Shown one piece after another: positions 6,385 to 7,683 of a DNA stretch of 7,683 nt. Each line of letters starts with the position of its first letter. Positions within the stretch are counted from its first letter, which is position 1. Made by a program: the position numbers and the translations under genes. Under the pieces are notes generated by a model. It was not told the origin of the DNA and did not search any database. It worked only from the letters and a program-made list of their open reading frames with translations. Source of the stretch: Lachnospiraceae bacterium (GTDB taxonomy: Bacteria > Bacillota > Clostridia > Lachnospirales > Lachnospiraceae); assembly GCA_900765975.1 (NCBI GenBank), contig CAAFTS010000079.1, positions 1 through 7,683 of the forward strand, in the 5' to 3' direction.

Positions 6385-6413
6385 GTGACAGATAAAAGGT
6401 GCTGTGGTATAAT
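6385..6413 (+). promoter_or_regulatory. Promoter of relQ
   Basis: GTGACA (6385-6390, 5 of 6) and a perfect TATAAT (6408-6413) are spaced by 17 bp. A TG at 6405-6406 adds an extended -10. It is one of the strongest promoters in the window. Transcription would start near 6420 and give a leader of about 98 nt. Confidence 0.8.
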
Positions 6414-6416
6414 GTA

Positions 6417-6489
6417 TTATAAGAATTATTTATAAAATATTCGTTTATTTATAAGATATCAGTCTTTATAAGTTGAGACTGCTTATAAG
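6417..6489 (+). repeat. AT-rich relQ leader with repeated TTATAAG
   Basis: TTATAAG occurs at 6417, 6449, 6466 and 6483, with TTATAAA at 6430. The last three copies are spaced by exactly 17 bp. Because TTATAA is self-complementary, copies can pair with each other. The clearest hairpin is TTATAAG (6466-6472) with CTTATAA (6482-6488) around a 9-nt loop. A competing stem AGTCT (6461-6465) with AGACT (6476-6480) overlaps it. No known riboswitch is recognised, and low sequence complexity may explain part of this. Confidence 0.45.
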
Positions 6490-6504
6490 AAATCGGTTAC
6501 AGAG

Positions 6505-6509
6505 AGGAG
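6505..6509 (+). promoter_or_regulatory. Ribosome binding site fixing a TTG start for relQ
   Basis: AGGAG (6505-6509, within AGAGAGGAG) lies 8 nt before TTG 6518. The open frame extends up to another TTG at 6473, but no Shine-Dalgarno sequence precedes that codon, and it lies inside the leader hairpin. No in-frame ATG or GTG occurs in the first codons after 6518. Confidence 0.75.
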
Positions 6510-6517
6510 TTATACGA

Positions 6518-7267
6518 TTGGGAGGAGAACGGCAAGTCGGAGATGCAATTCGGAATTATGAAGACGTCGACAGTTGGAAGACGGTCATTTTCCTGTACAA
6601 TGCAGCATTAAAAGAAGTTGGTACCAAGCTGGAGATTTTGAATGATGAGTTTCAGCATGTGCATAAGTACAATCCGATTGAACACATTAAGACGCGGATT
6701 AAATCACCGGAGAGCATTGTTAAAAAGTTAAAACGAAATGGATATGAGACATCGATCGAGAACATGGTAAAATATATCAACGATATTGCAGGTGTGCGGT
6801 TGATCTGTTCTTTTACTTCCGATATTTATCGCCTTGCGGAAATGATCGGGAATCAAAGTGATTTGAAAGTGCTGACGATCAAAGATTATATCAAGAATCC
6901 AAAAGAAAGTGGATATAAGAGCTACCATATGCTTGTGTCCGTTCCGATTTTTTTATCAGACAGTGTAGTTGACACAAAAGTCGAGATACAGATTCGGACA
7001 ATTGCGATGGATTTCTGGGCAAGTCTGGAGCATAAGATTTATTATAAGTTCGAGGGAAATGCGCCGGAGTATATCAGTCGTGATTTGCGTGAATGTGCAC
7101 AGATGGTTTCGGAACTGGATGATAAGATGCTTTCGTTGAATGAGGCGATTCAGGAGTGCCTGAGGGAAAAGAATGCGCATACAGAGCAGAAAATGAAGAT
7201 GGATGAAGTTACGGAGAATTTAATTGGCAGCAAGAGAGAACAGAACACATTGACGATGTATAGTTGA
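6518..7267 (+). CDS. relQ: RelQ-type small alarmone synthetase (GTP pyrophosphokinase family)
   Basis: The 249-aa cytosolic enzyme should transfer pyrophosphate from ATP to GDP or GTP, making ppGpp/pppGpp. It is a single synthetase domain, with no HD hydrolase, TGS or ACT domain. Motifs in order are NPIEHIKTRIKSPESIVKKL, DIAGVRL (Asp89, metal ligand; Arg94), KESGYKSYH (129-137, with the Tyr that stacks on the acceptor guanine), EIQIRT (Glu156, catalytic) and FWASLEH (166-172). The 67-residue spacing of Asp89 and Glu156 equals that of Asp72 and Glu139 in Bacillus subtilis YjbM (from memory). About 40 residues longer than that protein, it has a helical, charged C-terminal tail (about 190-249). 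TTG 6518 is chosen for its Shine-Dalgarno sequence. The gene has its own promoter, a long AT-rich leader and a terminator. Such enzymes are usually controlled by expression level and as tetramers by alarmone or RNA binding. RelQ rather than RelP is favoured by the motif wording; the subfamily is less certain than the activity. Confidence 0.9.
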   Translation: MGGERQVGDAIRNYEDVDSWKTVIFLYNAALKEVGTKLEILNDEFQHVHKYNPIEHIKTRIKSPESIVKKLKRNGYETSIENMVKYINDIAGVRLICSFTSDIYRLAEMIGNQSDLKVLTIKDYIKNPKESGYKSYHMLVSVPIFLSDSVVDTKVEIQIRTIAMDFWASLEHKIYYKFEGNAPEYISRDLRECAQMVSELDDKMLSLNEAIQECLREKNAHTEQKMKMDEVTENLIGSKREQNTLTMYS

Positions 7268-7300
7268 TTTTTATTGGGAAAATTAATACGAATGATGGGA

Positions 7301-7336
7301 AAGGTGTTTTCAAGGGTTGCGTGAAAACACTTTTTT
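7301..7336 (+). terminator. Intrinsic terminator of relQ
   Basis: GTGTTTTCA (7304-7312) pairs perfectly with TGAAAACAC (7322-7330) around a 9-nt loop. Three more pairs are possible, including a G-U, by pairing AAG (7301-7303) with the first Ts. A run of six T (7331-7336) follows. Confidence 0.9.
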
Positions 7337-7346
7337 CGATTATTAT
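7317..7346 (+). promoter_or_regulatory. Possible promoter of the P-type ATPase gene
   Basis: TTGCGT (7317-7322, 3 of 6) and TATTAT (7341-7346, 5 of 6) have an 18-bp spacer. The -35 element would lie in the loop and right arm of the relQ terminator. A promoter is needed here because the terminator cuts off transcription from relQ, but this match is weak. A small palindrome, GACA-GAT-TGTC (7354-7364), lies just after the -10 box. Confidence 0.3.
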
Positions 7347-7393
7347 AGCAGTAGACAGATTGTCAGTTAGAAAAGGAAAACGAGGGCGGCAAG

Positions 7394-7683
7394 ATGGCGA
7401 GAGAAGTAAAAAATAAATTTATGGAAGTTGGCGTGGGGAGTATCTTATATCTTCTTGCACTTTTTGCGGTTCGGCATTGGGACGCGGCCGGAGGAGCAGA
7501 ATTATTTGTATATCTGCTTGCGTATATTGCATTGACTGCCGGAATTTTTTTGCAGATGGTAAAAAACGCTCGGCATTTTCAATTTTTTGATGAAAATTTT
7601 CTGATGCTTTTGGCAACAATCGGAGCGATGGTAATTGGAAAATACGCAGAAGCGGTTGGGGCAATGCTGTTTTTTCAAATCGG
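7394..7683 (+). CDS. Heavy-metal translocating P1B-type ATPase, N-terminal part (cut by window end)
   Basis: The frame stays open for 96 codons to the window edge. ATG 7394 follows GAGGG (7382-7386) with 7-nt spacing. The protein starts MAREVKNKFMEVGVGSILYL. It has a first membrane segment near residues 11-26, a second near 37-56, and then FFDENFLMLLATIGAMVIGK leading into AEAVGAMLFFQI. This last region matches the conserved N-terminal membrane block of Cd/Zn/Co-type P1B ATPases (typically NENFLM...ATIGAFAIGEYPEAVAVMLFYQIG). These pumps export Zn, Cd, Pb or Co from the cytosol using ATP. No cysteine and no GMTCxxC metal-binding (HMA) domain precede the first membrane segment. The metal-site CPC motif, the DKTG phosphorylation site and the ATP-binding domain would lie beyond the window, so metal specificity cannot be told. 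Family placement is fairly secure. Confidence 0.82.
   Translation, partial: MAREVKNKFMEVGVGSILYLLALFAVRHWDAAGGAELFVYLLAYIALTAGIFLQMVKNARHFQFFDENFLMLLATIGAMVIGKYAEAVGAMLFFQI

Noticed and set aside
6473..6517. TTG at 6473 as the relQ start
   Set aside because: There is no Shine-Dalgarno sequence before it, it lies in the leader hairpin, and the added residues match nothing in the family.

Overview
This window looks like a chromosomal segment of a low-GC Gram-positive bacterium of the Clostridia, most likely a gut-type Lachnospiraceae. The basis is the codon use, the strong AGGAGG-type ribosome binding sites, the near-consensus sigma-A promoters, the class II (B12-dependent) ribonucleotide reductase with its NrdR boxes, a CIRCE element and an orphan PTS_EIIC_2 protein. 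The assignment below phylum level is inference. No phage, insertion sequence, CRISPR, tRNA or rRNA is visible.

Layout, left to right. Positions 1-319 hold the terminator of an unseen upstream gene, a perfect CIRCE operator and two candidate promoters. Then htpG (320-2368, +), encoding the Hsp90 chaperone, ends at a strong intrinsic terminator. Next comes nrdJ (2527-4797, +), an adenosylcobalamin-dependent ribonucleotide reductase. Its promoter carries a near-consensus NrdR box between -35 and -10 and a degraded second box exactly 31 bp downstream. A small convergent gene of unknown function (4826-5089, -) follows. A divergent promoter region separates it from an orphan PTS-type IIC membrane protein (5267-6322, +). 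After that comes a RelQ-type small alarmone synthetase (6518-7267, +; TTG start, about 100-nt AT-rich leader), which ends at a strong terminator. The window closes inside a metal-transporting P1B-type ATPase (7394 to the edge, +).

The genes appear to be mostly separate transcription units, each with its own recognisable promoter, rather than one operon. Several have stress or homeostasis roles: protein folding under HrcA control, dNTP supply under NrdR control, (p)ppGpp synthesis and metal export. I did not find a clearly new multi-gene system. The most informative signals are regulatory: the CIRCE placement at htpG, the phased NrdR boxes at nrdJ, a palindrome at the predicted start of the IIC transcript, and a repeat-rich relQ leader.
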